From NCBI GenBank assembly GCA_018241765.1, contig JAFEDD010000004.1:41031-105030 (forward strand): a stretch of DNA of 64,000 nt. Reading direction: 5' to 3'. Shown in pieces: positions 1-9,050 of this stretch (positions are counted from its first letter, which is position 1; each line of letters starts with the position of its first letter). The translations under genes were made by a program, and so were the position numbers. The notes under the pieces were generated by a model. That model saw only the letters and a list, made by a program, of their open reading frames with translations. It searched no databases and was not told where the DNA came from. This DNA comes from Pseudomonadota bacterium. GTDB lineage: Bacteria > Pseudomonadota > Gammaproteobacteria > Burkholderiales > Casimicrobiaceae.

Positions 1-22
1 TCTACGCGAAACACTGCACTAG
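1..22 (+). mobile_element. Right end of a MITE-like element (partial, cut by window edge)
   Basis: The first 22 bases are identical to 18907-18928, the right end of the MITE-like element at 18765-18928, and end in the same CACTAG. The rest of this copy lies to the left of the window. Its terminal CTAG provides the TAG stop codon of the minus-strand gene that begins at 2088, so the element inserted at or inside the 3' end of that gene. Confidence 0.75.
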
Positions 23-2088
23 CGAAGCGACCCGTTGGGCGGATTGCGCGGCGGTTCGACGGGCTCGGGCTTCATCTCGCGACGTGGCTCGGCGGGGTGG
101 GGTTCCGGCTTGCGCTCGACTGGCGGCTGCGGCCTCAGCTCGGGTCGCGGCGCCTCGACGCGCGGTGGCGGCGGCGCTTTCACCTCGGGCGGGCGCGGCG
201 CTGCGGTCGGTCGCTGCGGCTCGACACGCACCTCGGGGCGTGGCGCCGGCTGCGCCCTGATCTCGGGTGCTCGCTCCATGACCGGTGGCCTCGGCGGCGT
301 CGGTTGTGGGCGCGGTTCGCTGACACGCGGCGGCACGACCGGCGCAGTCGGCATCGTGGTCATGGGTTGCGGCGGCGGTGGCTCGATGCGCGTCGGTGGT
401 GGGGGCACTGCCGGTACTCTCGGCGCCAAACCGCGCTCCGTATGCTCCTTGGGCATCGGGATCGCCGGTTCGCGCAGTCCCGGATTCGGGGAAGTCATCG
501 GTGGCTGCACGAACGGTCGCCCCGGCGTCGACGGCATCGGCGCGAGCGGCGCACCCGGCCGTCCAACCACCGGATTCGGGTCGTGCCGCACCTGGGGTTG
601 CAATACGTTCACGTTCGGCTGGTATGGGATGCGCTCGCGCACGCCTCCGCTCGCCGGGAAGCGATTGACGTCCGGCCGACCGTTGTAGGTCGGCGGGGTC
701 GGTGCCGTCGGCTGCGGACGAACGACGCCAGGCGCCATGCCGCGACTCGGCGCGAAGCGCGGCACCACTTCACCGATGCGCGCCACCGGCGCGTTGCGCA
801 CCACCGCCTCGGCAACATTGCGAACATAGGCCTGGGCGACCGGGCGGCCGGACACGAACGCGGCACTGGGCACCGCGGTGACCGCGCCGACCACCGCCGC
901 GTTGACGTACGCTGCGGGACGCCACGGATCCTCGGCGATGTTGCGAACGTAGGGGCGGTTGACGCGGTGCCAATAGCTTGGCGAGTAGGTATACCAAGGG
1001 ACATACGGTTCGTTCCATCCCAGCGGCACCCAGGAGAAGGTCGGTGCTCCCCCAACCGTCACGCTCCAACCGTTGCCACCAAAGAAGGCGACCAACGCCG
1101 GAGCGTAAATCGGGCGCTGGACATACTCGCCCGGACACCATCCCCAACGCCCACCGAAGCGCACCCAACGGCCATAGTGAAACGGCGCAAAGCCCCACGG
1201 CGCGTCATCGACCCACGTCCAGCCCCATGGCTGCACCCACGCCCATCGACCGAAACGATAGGGCGCCCAGTCGACCGCGACGGCGCTCGGAAACCAGACA
1301 CGGCCATAATCGCTGCTCACGCTCCAGCTACCATAGCTGTCGAGATCTCGCAGTCCAATCATCAGCGGGCTGATGTCGCCGCCGTAGCGTTGGTCAAATC
1401 CGGCGTCCCACTGTGCGATGCGGCGATCGCGAGCGCTTGCCCACGCGTCGAAGCCCGGGGGCAGTGGTGGAGCGTAGCCGTCGAGACGAACACCGTACCC
1501 GTCGAGCACGACGCTCGCGCCACGCTCGACGCGTCGCCCGCCGCCGGCGGCCAACGCTTCGGCCCGTCCGCTGCGCACGGCAAGCGTCGCACTGCCGCCA
1601 GCGTCTGCGGCAAACACGTAGAGCCCAGGAGCCAACAACGACACATCACCCTGCGGCAACAGCACTCGGACGAGATCCCCCGCATCCATACGTCGAACGC
1701 GCACGATCATCGCCCCTTGGGCAAGCCTGGCCACCAGCGAGACATCGTCAAACTGCTCAAAGTACACGTTACTGCCACCGGCAAGCCAGATCTGCATCCC
1801 GCCCACGTCAAGCTCGGCGCGCCCGCCATCCACCACCCAGAGATTGTCCCCCGCCGCAACGACGTAGTTGCGCGCAATGGGGTGCCAGTCTTCATGCTCG
1901 TTCGCGAGTTGCACCTCGTTCGCGTAGTCGCTGAGCCGCGCGACGCGACCGGGCGCATCGGCCCATACCGCGCCGACAGTCGCGGCGAAGAGCATGAGTG
2001 CCGCGAGCAGGCGCACCGACAGCTCTATCGCCATGCCACACGGCCCCATGCGGCCGAACGCGGAAGAGAAAGGATTTGCGCGAACCAT
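19..2088 (-). CDS. DUF6600/FecR-like secreted protein with proline-rich tail
   Basis: Exported protein of 689 residues; function unknown. A hydrophobic signal segment lies around residues 24-43, then a FecR-like beta domain (about 70-200) with repeated Val/Gly strands, then a Trp/Tyr/Gly-rich segment (about 245-370) with repeats of the WAPYRFGRWAWVQPWGW kind and the motif RPIYAPALVAFFGG, typical of the DUF6600 family. Residues about 430-689 are proline-rich low complexity, probably a periplasmic or surface-exposed tail. The start at 2088 has GAAGG nine bases upstream; Met19 (2034) is an alternative giving a shorter signal peptide but no clear ribosome site. The TAG stop lies inside a MITE end, so the present C-terminus may not be the ancestral one. 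The family call rests on the Trp-rich repeat pattern. Confidence 0.75.
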   Translation of the reverse strand: MVRANPFSSAFGRMGPCGMAIELSVRLLAALMLFAATVGAVWADAPGRVARLSDYANEVQLANEHEDWHPIARNYVVAAGDNLWVVDGGRAELDVGGMQIWLAGGSNVYFEQFDDVSLVARLAQGAMIVRVRRMDAGDLVRVLLPQGDVSLLAPGLYVFAADAGGSATLAVRSGRAEALAAGGGRRVERGASVVLDGYGVRLDGYAPPLPPGFDAWASARDRRIAQWDAGFDQRYGGDISPLMIGLRDLDSYGSWSVSSDYGRVWFPSAVAVDWAPYRFGRWAWVQPWGWTWVDDAPWGFAPFHYGRWVRFGGRWGWCPGEYVQRPIYAPALVAFFGGNGWSVTVGGAPTFSWVPLGWNEPYVPWYTYSPSYWHRVNRPYVRNIAEDPWRPAAYVNAAVVGAVTAVPSAAFVSGRPVAQAYVRNVAEAVVRNAPVARIGEVVPRFAPSRGMAPGVVRPQPTAPTPPTYNGRPDVNRFPASGGVRERIPYQPNVNVLQPQVRHDPNPVVGRPGAPLAPMPSTPGRPFVQPPMTSPNPGLREPAIPMPKEHTERGLAPRVPAVPPPPTRIEPPPPQPMTTMPTAPVVPPRVSEPRPQPTPPRPPVMERAPEIRAQPAPRPEVRVEPQRPTAAPRPPEVKAPPPPRVEAPRPELRPQPPVERKPEPHPAEPRREMKPEPVEPPRNPPNGSLR

Positions 2089-2294
2089 AAGATATTGCCT
2101 TCGAACGTTTGATCAGACTCAAACCAACCGCAGAGAACGCCCCGCAGGGCGCCCGACGAGACACTAACGCGGCGCGTCGCCATGCAGTTGACCCGTGGCA
2201 TCGGGCCGTGGTTCCGCGCTCCGCCCGTGGTCTGTTTGTCGTGCCCGTGGTACTGTATATTGTTCCAGTTCACCCACCCCGCCAGCCTGTCACC

Positions 2295-3791
2295 GTGTCG
2301 CTCGCCATCACCTACAGCCGCGCCCTCGCCGGGCTGCAAGCCGAACTCGTCAGTGTCGAGGTTCATCTTGCCAACGGCTTGCCCGCATTCAACCTGGTCG
2401 GTTTGCCCGACGCCGAGGTGCGGGAAGCGCGCGACCGCGTCCGTGCCGCAATCCAGACGGCCGGCTTTGAATTTCCGTCACGCAAACTCACCGTCAACCT
2501 CGCCCCCGCGGACTTTCCAAAGGAGTCCGGGCGCTTCGACCTTCCCATCGCCATCGGCATCCTCGTCGCCAGCGGACAGCTGCCGGGCAAGGCGCTCAAG
2601 GAGCTCGAATTTGCCGGCGAACTCGGGCTCAATGGCGATCTGCGCCATGTTCGCGGCGCGCTCGCCATGGCGATTGCCGCCGGACGCGACGGTCGCACGC
2701 TGGTGCTGCCGCACCCCTCCGCCAGCGAAGCGGCGCGCGTACCCGGCGCCCGCGTCGCCGCTGCGGCCACGCTGCTCGAAGTCGCGGCGCACGTCGCGGG
2801 TCGACACACATTGCCCGCGCCAACGCCACCGGCCAACAGCGAGCGCATCGCCTATCCCGACCTCAGCGAGGTGAAAGGGCAGGCGCAAGCCAAGCGCGCA
2901 CTGGAAATCGCCGCCGCCGGTCGACACAGCATGCTGCTCGTGGGGCCGCCGGGCACCGGAAAAAGCATGCTTGCGCAACGCCTGCCCGGCATCCTCCCGC
3001 CGATGAACGACGACGAAGCCATCGGCAGCGCCGCCCTGCTGTCGCTCGCGGGCAGATTTCGCGCCGAGCAGTTCGGGCAACGCCCCGTACGCTCGCCGCA
3101 CCATACGGCGAGCGCGGTAGCGCTCGTCGGCGGTGGCAGCGACCCGCGGCCGGGCGAAATATCCCTGGCGCACCACGGCGTGCTGTTTCTGGACGAAGTC
3201 GTCGAGTTCGACCGAAGAGTGCTCGAGGTCCTGCGCGAACCGCTGGAAAGCCGCGTCATCCACATTTCGCGCGCGGCACGGCAGGTCAGCTTCCCGTGCC
3301 AGTTCCAGTTGATCGCCGCCATGAACCCCTGCCCCGACGGGTATCTCGGCGCCAATATCGCGGCGCGGCCCTGCCGTTGCACTCCCGATCAGATCGCGCG
3401 CTATCGTGGGCGCCTGTCCGGCCCCCTTCTCGACCGCATCGACCTTCAGATAACGGTTCCTGCGATCGCCAGCGACGCGCTGCGCGGCGCCCCCGACGGT
3501 GAGCGCTCGGCCGTCGTGCAGTCTCGCGTCATCGCGGCAACCGAGCGCCAGTTCGCGAGACAACACAAGAGCAACGCAGAGCTCACGACAACCGACATCG
3601 ACATTCACTGCGCGCTCGACGAACGAGGCGAGCAGTTGCTGCAACAAGCGAGCGCGCGAATGGGCCTGTCAGGCCGCGCGCAACACCGCCTGTGCCGCGT
3701 TGCCCGGACGATCGCCGACCTCGCCGGCGCCGAGCGCATCAGCGCAGCCCACATCGCCGAGGCCATCGGCTACCGTCACCTCGAAGGCTGA
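2295..3791 (+). CDS. comM: YifB/ComM family Mg-chelatase-like AAA+ ATPase
   Basis: 498-residue AAA+ protein of the ComM/YifB family, a hexameric branch-migration helicase that in naturally competent bacteria promotes integration of transforming DNA. An N-terminal Lon-type domain begins SLAITYSRALAGLQAELV. Walker A GPPGTGKS is at about 217-224, the Walker B region reads GVLFLDEVVEFDRRVL, and the family motif AMNPCPDGYLG is followed by CRCTPDQIARYRGRLSGPLLDRIDL. The open frame extends 62 codons further upstream, but the family N-terminus starts at the GTG at 2295 and the length then matches. Its last 16 bases overlap the 3' end of the convergent engB gene. No com or pil genes lie nearby. Confidence 0.93.
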   Translation: MSLAITYSRALAGLQAELVSVEVHLANGLPAFNLVGLPDAEVREARDRVRAAIQTAGFEFPSRKLTVNLAPADFPKESGRFDLPIAIGILVASGQLPGKALKELEFAGELGLNGDLRHVRGALAMAIAAGRDGRTLVLPHPSASEAARVPGARVAAAATLLEVAAHVAGRHTLPAPTPPANSERIAYPDLSEVKGQAQAKRALEIAAAGRHSMLLVGPPGTGKSMLAQRLPGILPPMNDDEAIGSAALLSLAGRFRAEQFGQRPVRSPHHTASAVALVGGGSDPRPGEISLAHHGVLFLDEVVEFDRRVLEVLREPLESRVIHISRAARQVSFPCQFQLIAAMNPCPDGYLGANIAARPCRCTPDQIARYRGRLSGPLLDRIDLQITVPAIASDALRGAPDGERSAVVQSRVIAATERQFARQHKSNAELTTTDIDIHCALDERGEQLLQQASARMGLSGRAQHRLCRVARTIADLAGAERISAAHIAEAIGYRHLEG

Positions 3792-4453
3792 AGCCAGCGG
3801 TCGAACACCGCCGCGCACTCCTTCATGCCGAGCCCGGTCGCCGCCGAAAACGCCACAATCGCGTCGCTTGCCGCAACGGCATCGCCGACGGCATCGAGAA
3901 ATGCCTGCCGCGCCTTGCTGCGTTCACTCTGCGTCAACTTGTCGGCCTTGTTCAAAAGCCACAGGATGGGTGGTCGCGAGGCCCGCTGTTCGCTCAGCCA
4001 ACGCACGAACTGCAAGTCGAGCGCCGTCGGTGCGCGGCGCAAATCGAGCACGAGGACGACACCGGCCAGCGCTGCGCGGTCGCGGAAATAGTGCTCGATG
4101 ACACCGCTCCACACGCGCTGCTTGTCCCGTGGCGTCCGCGCGAAGCCATAACCCGGCAGATCCACCAGGTAACCGCCGTTTCGCAGCGGAAAGAAGTTCA
4201 GCTCGCGTGTTCGCCCCGGCAGTTTGCTCGCGAACGCAAGGCGCGTCTGCCCTGCCAGCCGGTTGATCGAACTCGATTTGCCCGCGTTCGAGCGGCCGGC
4301 AAAGGCGATTTCCGGCCCGGTTGGCGGCGGAAGCCCAGCGGCATCCACCACCGATTTTTCGAAGCGAGCACCCGCAAACTGTGCAACGCGCTCGATGCGA
4401 TCGGATGGCGATGGCGGCGGGCGTGCCGCGGAGGTTGCGTTGGCGGCGTTCAT
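3776..4453 (-). CDS. engB: Ribosome biogenesis GTP-binding protein EngB/YihA
   Basis: 225-residue GTPase of the YihA/EngB (YsxC) family, needed for assembly of the large ribosomal subunit. G1 GRSNAGKS is at 53-60, the switch I threonine lies in LPGRTRELNFF (about 78-88), G3 DLPGYG at 98-103, G4 is LLNKADKL and G5 FSAATG. Length is normal for the family. The gene is convergent with comM, overlapping it by 16 bp, and divergent from cytochrome c4; the 113 bp between their starts must hold both promoters. The engB/cytochrome c4 pairing is a common betaproteobacterial arrangement. Confidence 0.96.
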   Translation of the reverse strand: MNAANATSAARPPPSPSDRIERVAQFAGARFEKSVVDAAGLPPPTGPEIAFAGRSNAGKSSSINRLAGQTRLAFASKLPGRTRELNFFPLRNGGYLVDLPGYGFARTPRDKQRVWSGVIEHYFRDRAALAGVVLVLDLRRAPTALDLQFVRWLSEQRASRPPILWLLNKADKLTQSERSKARQAFLDAVGDAVAASDAIVAFSAATGLGMKECAAVFDRWLQPSR

Positions 4454-4566
4454 GACCAGGGAGCAAAGCTATAATTTTAGGCTGTCGCACGCTCGTCCAT
4501 CGCCGTTCGACAGCTTCGACGCCCTCGTGGCCGTCCTCTTTTTTTGATGTTTCTCCTATTTCGGCC

Positions 4567-5235
4567 ATGATCTCGATTCGCCGCAGCATCGCCCTCGCCC
4601 TTCTATTCGCCGCCGCCATCGGTCTCGCGACCCCGGTGTTGGCCGAAGACAAACCCGCCGACGCGCAGGGCGACGCCGCGAAAGCCCAAGCGGCGGCAGC
4701 GGTATGCGCCGGCTGCCACGGCGCAGAGGGCATCAGCCCCATTCCCACGCAACCGAATCTGGCCGGGATGCCCTCGGCGTATCTCACCAAGGAACTCCGT
4801 CATTTCAAGTCGGGGCAACGCGACGACGCCATCATGAAAGGCTTCGCTGCCACGCTCAGCGACGACGACATGAAGCTTCTCGGCGCCTACTTCTCGGCAA
4901 AACCTGCGGGTACGATCGGCAGCAAGGATCTCAAACTCGCGAAGACGGCCGAACGGCTGTACCGTGGCGGTGACGCAACGCGCGGTATCCCGGCCTGCGC
5001 CGGCTGCCATTCGCCGTCGGGCGCCGGCATTGCGGCGCAATACCCGCGCATCGGCGGCCAACATGCCGAATACACGCTCGCGCAACTCAACAATTTCCGC
5101 AGCGGCAAACGTGGCGTCGCCAGCAAGGACGATCCGAACGCGAACGGCAAGATGATGGCGACCATAGCTTCCCGTCTCACCGACGCCGAGGTCAAGGCGC
5201 TCGCCGAGTACACCGCCGCGCTGAAAGCCAACTGA
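4567..5235 (+). CDS. Cytochrome c4, periplasmic di-heme
   Basis: 222-residue di-heme c-type cytochrome that carries electrons in the periplasm to terminal oxidases. Signal peptide residues 1-26, cleaved near VLAED. Two CXXCH heme sites, both CAGCH, lie at 47-51 and 144-148. Likely axial methionines are in AIMKGF (about Met90) and GKMMATIAS in the second half. The two halves are homologous, as expected for cytochrome c4. A strong intrinsic terminator follows at 5256-5291, so most transcripts probably end there. Confidence 0.95.
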   Translation: MISIRRSIALALLFAAAIGLATPVLAEDKPADAQGDAAKAQAAAAVCAGCHGAEGISPIPTQPNLAGMPSAYLTKELRHFKSGQRDDAIMKGFAATLSDDDMKLLGAYFSAKPAGTIGSKDLKLAKTAERLYRGGDATRGIPACAGCHSPSGAGIAAQYPRIGGQHAEYTLAQLNNFRSGKRGVASKDDPNANGKMMATIASRLTDAEVKALAEYTAALKAN

Positions 5236-5242
5236 GCGTCAG

Positions 5243-6115
5243 GTGACGCCCCCGGAAAGCCCGGCCGAGGTTACCCTCGTCGGGCTTTTTTCTTATCCCG
5301 TCAAGGGGTGCCGCGTCATCCCCCACGATGGAGCACACGTTGCGGTCACCGGTCTCGCGCATGATCGCGCCTGGATGATCGTCGACACGAGCGTCACGCC
5401 GGCGCAATTCGCAAGCCAACGCGATACCCCGGCGCTGGCGACGATCGAGACACATGTCGGCGAAGACGGGCGGCTCGAACTATCGGCGGCGGCAGCATCC
5501 GCCGCGCCGCTCGTCGTCGCGCCCACGCATTGCGCCGGCCCGATTGCGGTCCGTATCTGGCGGGACGACACGATCGCACTCGATGCCGGCGACGCGGCCG
5601 CCGCATGGCTCGCAGCGGTTCTCGGAACGCCGCCTGGTCGCCTTCGCCTCGTCCGTTTCGACACCTCGCGGCGGCGCGACTGCAACGCCGCATTCGCTGG
5701 CGACAGCGGCGCGCATACCCTGTTCGCCGATGGCTATCCGGTACTCATCGGCAACGAGGCATCGCTCGATGATCTCAATGTGCGGATGGCGGCAACGGGT
5801 GCCGCTCCCATCGACATCGGCCGCTTTCGGCCGAATCTGGTGTTGCGTGGCCTTGCCGCATGGGACGAGGACTACATCGACAGCCTCGACATCGGCAGCG
5901 TCCGCCTGCGCTTGGTCAAACCGAGTGTTCGTTGCCTCGTGACCACCACCGACCAAACTACGGGGCAGCGCATGGGCGATGAACCTCTAGCCACTCTCGC
6001 TCGTTTTCGCAACGACGTCACGTTCGGTGGCGTCACCTTTGGTTGGAACGCCGTCGTACTTGCAGCCGGTCACGTAAAGCTTGGCGACCGGGTCGCGGTC
6101 AACTACCGCTTCTGA
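5243..6115 (+). CDS. MOSC domain protein (YcbX/mARC-like)
   Basis: 290 residues with an N-terminal beta-barrel segment (VTLVGLFSYPVKGCRV, about 10-25) and a C-terminal MOSC domain. The cysteine in PSVRCLVTTTDQTTG (about 229-243) is the residue that binds molybdenum cofactor sulfur in YcbX and mARC proteins, which reduce N-hydroxylated compounds. The only possible start is the GTG at 5243, eight bases after the cytochrome c4 stop, with a weak ribosome site. The terminator hairpin of cytochrome c4 falls inside the first 17 codons. The electron donor and substrate cannot be read from the sequence. Confidence 0.85.
   Translation: MTPPESPAEVTLVGLFSYPVKGCRVIPHDGAHVAVTGLAHDRAWMIVDTSVTPAQFASQRDTPALATIETHVGEDGRLELSAAAASAAPLVVAPTHCAGPIAVRIWRDDTIALDAGDAAAAWLAAVLGTPPGRLRLVRFDTSRRRDCNAAFAGDSGAHTLFADGYPVLIGNEASLDDLNVRMAATGAAPIDIGRFRPNLVLRGLAAWDEDYIDSLDIGSVRLRLVKPSVRCLVTTTDQTTGQRMGDEPLATLARFRNDVTFGGVTFGWNAVVLAAGHVKLGDRVAVNYRF
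5256..5291 (+). terminator. Intrinsic terminator of cytochrome c4, inside the MOSC coding region
   Basis: AAAGCCCGGCCGAGG (5256-5270) pairs with CCTCGTCGGGCTTT (from 5275) across a TTAC loop, and the hairpin runs into six Ts (5286-5291). It starts 20 bases after the cytochrome c4 stop and lies within codons 5-17 of the MOSC gene that begins at 5243. Confidence 0.8.
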
Positions 6116-6139
6116 CCCGGTCACGCTTCCCGCTCGACC

Positions 6140-8089
6140 TCAGGGCTTGGCGCAGAACGCGACGCCCTCCGCCGCCCAACCCGTGCCCGGATCGTTGACC
6201 ATGTAGCCATACATGCCGAAGGTCGTCAGGTAGCGGTGATTACCGTTGTCGACATACCGAGGCGGGCCGCGGAAGGTGCGGTAGATCGGCACTTCGTTTG
6301 AAAAACAGGTCAGACCAGAACCGCCGTTGACCGGCGCCGCCACGAACGAATCGGTGCCTTCGTTGCAGAACCACGTGTTGGGCAAACCGTTACAGGCTGC
6401 GCCCGAGCGCTCCTTTCCGGTCGCAGCGATCGCCGCGCGATCGGCATTCAGCACCGTGTAAAAGTGAGAGCCCCGCGTGCCATTGAGCGCCGCACCCGGA
6501 ATGAAATAACGGGTGATCGGTGACGTTTGTGCAGACGCTATCGGATCGGTCTTGAACCAGTAGCCGGTGCGATACCAGGCCGGGTTGTCCTCGATGTCGC
6601 GAACGCCATCGAGCAACGTCTTCTCGTTTTCACGCGAGGAGATGAAGTAGAAGTCGTACTGCGGGTTGTAGAACTCCACCATCGACGCCTGAACGGCGTT
6701 CGTGGTCGGGATCATCGCGCTCGGCATCAGATACGGTGCGAGACGGGTGAACAGCAGATCCATGCGTGAATAGCGATCGACACCGTTGCGGTTGCCGCAC
6801 GAGGCGCCGCCCCCTTCCAGCCCGCCGCGCAGCTCGTAGTAGCCGCCGGTACCGTTGTACGTGAAGAGGCCCGAGCCGCTCGAACCTCCCTCGGTGGTGC
6901 CATCCGTCCAGCGAACCGTCATGAAGCTGTCCTTGCCGGCTTGCGGACGCGGATTGCCGCCATACGCGAGCGGCCCCTGGGCGTAGCCCAGCATGCTGCC
7001 TTGAGAGAACTTCTTGAGGTCACCTGCGGGGTGGTGGATACCGATGACCGTTGCACTCGTTGGAATGATGCTCGCGTTCCACGCTGAACGAACCGCGCCC
7101 GTGGGCGGCGCCTGCCGCAGGCGGATGAGCGACACGTCCATCGTCGGGTCGCTCAACATGAGATCGGCGCCGCCGGTCAGCAGTTGATACGGCGGAATCG
7201 CCGTGGAATTGCAGGAGACGGCATCGAAGAACCAGTAGGTGTTGACGCTGGACGCTTCGGCGACCGTGCTGACGCAGTGCGCTGCCGTATAGAAGTAATT
7301 GCCGCCCGACTGGGAGTTGATCAACGTGCCCGTACACAGGTAAGTGCCGCCACCGCTGTTGAAGACCATCTTCGCCGTGGCCGACGCCGCGTTCAGTAGC
7401 GCGGCACTCGGGTTCGAGACGCAGGCGATGTCGATGTTGCAGGAACCGGAGTCGCCGATGTCCCGGATGTCCTTGCGGCCGAGATCCGCACCGGCCACCA
7501 CCAGATGCGACAACCCATCGAGCGTCAGGCCGAACTCACTCGGCTCCTGTCCTGCACGCAACTGCACTTCGATGACGGCCCGGGAGCCTTCGAGCACGGG
7601 GGACCACTCGGCCGAGGGGCCGGCCACCGGCACGGCGCGATAGACCTCGTCACGATCGCTGCCCGCGAACCGCAGCGTCATGCCATCCGCGGGCCCCGTC
7701 GAGCGATAAGCCAAGCGCAGCCCCGCCGCCCCCGGAGCCGACACCACGACACGGGCGACCTTGCTGCCATCGCCCAGACGCTCCCAGTCGAGGGCGCCCA
7801 GCGGCAAAGCGCGCAACGGCTCGGCGATCGTCCGCGGAAAGCCAATTTGCACCGGCTTCGCGCGATCGTCGCCGCTGGCTGCCACTTTAGGCGCGGACGC
7901 GTTCGGCATCACGAACGCCTCGGCTTCGATCAGGTACGGCGCCTCTGCCGCTCCGAGGAAGCGTTCCGCAGTCGCCGCCTTCGTTGCAGTGACAACAGCG
8001 GGTGGCATGCTTCGCAGCGCGTCAGGCGCCGCCGCCAACGCGAGCGAACCCAACCCCAGGGTCGCCAGCAGAGCGAAGTGTCGAATCAT
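6140..8089 (-). CDS. Secreted trypsin-like serine protease with C-terminal DUF5648-type repeats
   Basis: 649-residue exported protein. Signal peptide 1-20 (MIRHFALLATLGLGSLALAA). A beta-rich propeptide-like region runs to about 235, then a chymotrypsin-fold domain (about 236-455) with His271 in FYTAAHC, Asp318 in TMDVSLIRL and Ser404 in EGGSSGSGLF. Cysteines around the active site suggest disulfides, as in Achromobacter lysyl endopeptidase-type enzymes. The last ~190 residues contain aromatic repeats (VEFYNPQYDFYFISS, RGSHFYTV) like the DUF5648 module found at the C-terminus of secreted betaproteobacterial proteins. It stands alone, convergent with the MOSC gene. Cleavage specificity is not predictable here. 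Confidence 0.85.
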   Translation of the reverse strand: MIRHFALLATLGLGSLALAAAPDALRSMPPAVVTATKAATAERFLGAAEAPYLIEAEAFVMPNASAPKVAASGDDRAKPVQIGFPRTIAEPLRALPLGALDWERLGDGSKVARVVVSAPGAAGLRLAYRSTGPADGMTLRFAGSDRDEVYRAVPVAGPSAEWSPVLEGSRAVIEVQLRAGQEPSEFGLTLDGLSHLVVAGADLGRKDIRDIGDSGSCNIDIACVSNPSAALLNAASATAKMVFNSGGGTYLCTGTLINSQSGGNYFYTAAHCVSTVAEASSVNTYWFFDAVSCNSTAIPPYQLLTGGADLMLSDPTMDVSLIRLRQAPPTGAVRSAWNASIIPTSATVIGIHHPAGDLKKFSQGSMLGYAQGPLAYGGNPRPQAGKDSFMTVRWTDGTTEGGSSGSGLFTYNGTGGYYELRGGLEGGGASCGNRNGVDRYSRMDLLFTRLAPYLMPSAMIPTTNAVQASMVEFYNPQYDFYFISSRENEKTLLDGVRDIEDNPAWYRTGYWFKTDPIASAQTSPITRYFIPGAALNGTRGSHFYTVLNADRAAIAATGKERSGAACNGLPNTWFCNEGTDSFVAAPVNGGSGLTCFSNEVPIYRTFRGPPRYVDNGNHRYLTTFGMYGYMVNDPGTGWAAEGVAFCAKP

Positions 8090-8153
8090 GATCGTTTCCT
8101 TTCCGTGTAAACCATCGGGGCGCTTTCGCGAAGCCGGGCGCGACTTGCAGGCT

Positions 8154-9026
8154 CTACCTTACCGCATCACGCGCCGCAAGGCATCGCTGCAAACCGGACG
8201 GCCAAGCCGGCGCCGCCCAGCCGAACGCACGGCAAAACCGGCGACCGTCGAGCACGCTGTACGCTGGCCGTCTGGCGGCCGTTGGATACTCGGACGTCAA
8301 CAGCGGCCGAATTGCGACACGCGACTCGAAGCCCGCGCCCGCGATGATGGCCCGCGCAAAGTCGTGCCATGTCGTGGCGCCGCTCGCACTGAGGTGGTAG
8401 AGCCCGCCCAACTCCGCCAACGCCGCTGGCGGCCGCGACAGGGCGCAGCCGACCGCGTCGGCAAGGTCGGCCGTGTAGTTGGGCACGCCCGTCTGGTCGG
8501 CCACGACCCCGATCTCCGTGCGCTCGGCCGCGAGCCGCAGCATCGTCTTGTAGAAATTGGCACCGTCGTTGCCATAGACCCAGCTCAGACGCAGCGTCAA
8601 ATAGGCTGCGCCGCTGTCGGCGACCGCGCGTTCGCCCGCGAGCTTGCTGTGCCCGTAGACCGATTGCGGCGCTGGCGGGTCGTCCTCGACGTAGGGACGA
8701 TGCCCGTCGCCATCGAAGACGTAATCGGTCGAGAAATGCACCAGAAATGCGCCATGCGCGCGGCACGCCTGAGCGAGATGCCCCGCCCCTTCGGCGTTGA
8801 TGGCAAATGCCTGCGTGCGCTCGGATTCGGCGCGATCGACCGCGGTCCAGGCCGCACCGTTGACAACGACGTCCGGACGAACACGGCCCAGCACGCTCTG
8901 GCAGGCATCCGGGTCCACGATGTCCAGCGCGCGGCGATCGAGTGCGATGATTTCGTGCTCGCGACGCAGGCGCCGCGCCAACGCGAGCGCGAGTTGGCCG
9001 CCGCCGCCGGCAATCAGGATCTTCAC
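8154..9026 (-). CDS. rfbD: dTDP-4-dehydrorhamnose reductase
   Basis: Last enzyme of dTDP-L-rhamnose synthesis: NAD(P)H reduction of dTDP-4-dehydro-L-rhamnose. 290 residues, extended SDR fold. The nucleotide-binding start is MKILIAGGGGQLALALA, with FSTDYVFDGDG near 100 and the catalytic pair in VYGHSKLAGE (YxxxK). Final gene of the minus-strand operon rfbB-rfbA-rfbC-rfbD, 24 bp after rfbC. The product feeds rhamnose into O-antigen or other surface glycans. Confidence 0.95.
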   Translation of the reverse strand: MKILIAGGGGQLALALARRLRREHEIIALDRRALDIVDPDACQSVLGRVRPDVVVNGAAWTAVDRAESERTQAFAINAEGAGHLAQACRAHGAFLVHFSTDYVFDGDGHRPYVEDDPPAPQSVYGHSKLAGERAVADSGAAYLTLRLSWVYGNDGANFYKTMLRLAAERTEIGVVADQTGVPNYTADLADAVGCALSRPPAALAELGGLYHLSASGATTWHDFARAIIAGAGFESRVAIRPLLTSEYPTAARRPAYSVLDGRRFCRAFGWAAPAWPSGLQRCLAARDAVR

Positions 9027-9050
9027 CGAGTCGCCTCGCCTTGGCGCGCT

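Noticed and set aside
97-2112. 671-residue plus-strand frame opposite the DUF6600 gene
   Set aside because: Arg/His-rich shadow; the minus strand has signal peptide and family repeats.
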